Positions 63,431 to 64,000 of a stretch of DNA of 64,000 nt are shown here, in pieces. The DNA comes from Streptomyces taklimakanensis (lineage in GTDB: Bacteria > Actinomycetota > Actinomycetes > Streptomycetales > Streptomycetaceae). Made by a program: the position numbers and the translations under genes. The stretch lies in the NCBI RefSeq assembly GCF_009709575.1, contig NZ_WIXO01000001.1, positions 5,768,001-5,832,000 of the forward strand. Direction: 5' to 3'. The notes beneath the pieces are model-generated. The model ran no database searches. It was not told the DNA's origin and saw only the letters and a program-made list of their open reading frames with translations. Position 1 is the stretch's first letter. Every line of letters begins with the position of its first letter.

Positions 63431-64000
63431 TCAGGGGTGTGCGGGGGCGGTGGTGCGGGCGGCGGTGGCCATCTCGTGGAGTGCCTCCGCGTAGGCGTCG
63501 AGAAAGGACTCCGCCGCCGCGTCCGGGACCACGGACCGCTGGTGGTCCACGGCCAGCAGGGCGCGGCCGGAGACGGGGTCCTGGATCAGCGAGGCGCCGA
63601 AGGCGAAGCTGTTCGGCTCGTGGCGCAGCGTCGGCTCACAACCGATGCGGCCGTCCACGATGCGGGCGGAGCCGAGCCGTCCCAGGGCGTGGAAGCGCAG
63701 ATAGCCGAACTGGCTGTCCAGCCCGCCGTCCGCCATCAGTCGGGCGAGCCGGGCGAACGGCACCCGGCGGTGCGGCATCATGTCCAGTTCCTCCCGGTGC
63801 AGGGTGCGGGCCGGCTCCAGCCCGTCGGTGCCGGGCGGGGGCAGCTCCGCGCGAAGCGGCACGGTGTTGAGGAACAGTCCGTAGGCATCGGCGCCGCCCT
63901 CCCGCTCCAACCGCCCGTTCATCGCCAGCCCGGTCACCGGGTGTCGGCGGCCGGTGAGGTGGGCCAGGGCCCGCAGATGCGCGGCGAGCGCCACCGACTT
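63431..64000 (-). CDS. Condensation-domain NRPS protein (partial, runs off right edge)
   Basis: The C-terminal 189 codons lie in the window. AHLRALAHLTGRRHPVTGLA, GLFLNTVPLRAELPPPG and DMMPHRRVPFARLARLM match the later half of a condensation domain (the C5-C6 region, cf. FNNTLVLR in C1). It ends soon after the C fold, with no T domain following, so it is the end of a protein or a stand-alone C domain. The stop at 63431 is 33 bp before the A-T start; same operon. Confidence 0.85.
   Translation of the reverse strand, partial: KSVALAAHLRALAHLTGRRHPVTGLAMNGRLEREGGADAYGLFLNTVPLRAELPPPGTDGLEPARTLHREELDMMPHRRVPFARLARLMADGGLDSQFGYLRFHALGRLGSARIVDGRIGCEPTLRHEPNSFAFGASLIQDPVSGRALLAVDHQRSVVPDAAAESFLDAYAEALHEMATAARTTAPAHP

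Overview
The window is about 72% GC, with strongly G/C-biased third codon positions, many GTG starts and GGAGG-type ribosome sites. It carries actinomycete-restricted families: SCO6745-type protein, SAV2177-type methyltransferase, ECF42/DGPF pair, RsbU/STAS partner-switching genes and an MbtH-associated NRPS. A Streptomyces or close relative is the best guess. No rRNA, tRNA, CRISPR array, IS element or integrase was recognised.

Left third (1-17.7 kb), accessory and housekeeping genes: a truncated DUF4232-type lipoprotein; a DUF4396 membrane protein behind a CsoR-like operator; a HEAT protein and a MerR-HEAT regulator behind a MerR-type promoter; an SCO6745-family protein; a beta-propeller phytase; an F420-type LLM oxidoreductase; an N-terminally extended GAPDH; an isoprenoid operon (103-aa protein, polyprenyl diphosphate synthase, MpaB/Lcp-type oxygenase); a P1B-4 metal ATPase divergent from an ArsR repressor; and a LysR regulator divergent from an EamA exporter across an array of half-sites.

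Middle (17.7-43.4 kb): a partner-switching locus with a 1388-aa PAS-GAF-kinase-receiver-PAS-GAF-phosphatase-ATPase fusion, a second GAF-PP2C phosphatase and two STAS proteins. Then come a CoA-disulfide-reductase-like flavoprotein, a tandem SnoaL protein, a secreted GH26 mannanase with a LacI-type operator, a DUF6492 protein, a PH-like membrane protein, a SAM methyltransferase, a GntR/NRAMP-like divergent pair, an ECF42 sigma factor with its YCII partner, a GntR-acdS pair whose acdS carries a frameshift, and a class A beta-lactamase.

Recombination island (43.4-47.2 kb): a LexA-like SOS box and promoter precede a Sak4-type RecA-fold ATPase, a 176-aa phage-like protein, an SSB, a 93-aa protein and a 349-aa RecA, mostly linked by start/stop overlaps. 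No structural phage genes accompany them.

Right end (47.4-64 kb): an NRPS operon read leftward, running off the right edge. The order of transcription is a condensation protein (partial), an A-T protein with a Gln-like code, a P450, MbtH, a SyrP-like Fe/2OG dioxygenase, a 3268-aa C-A*-T-C-A-T-C-A*-T-TE synthetase and an MFS exporter. The A domains of modules 1 and 3 are degenerate, so their carriers probably need loading by another adenylation domain.
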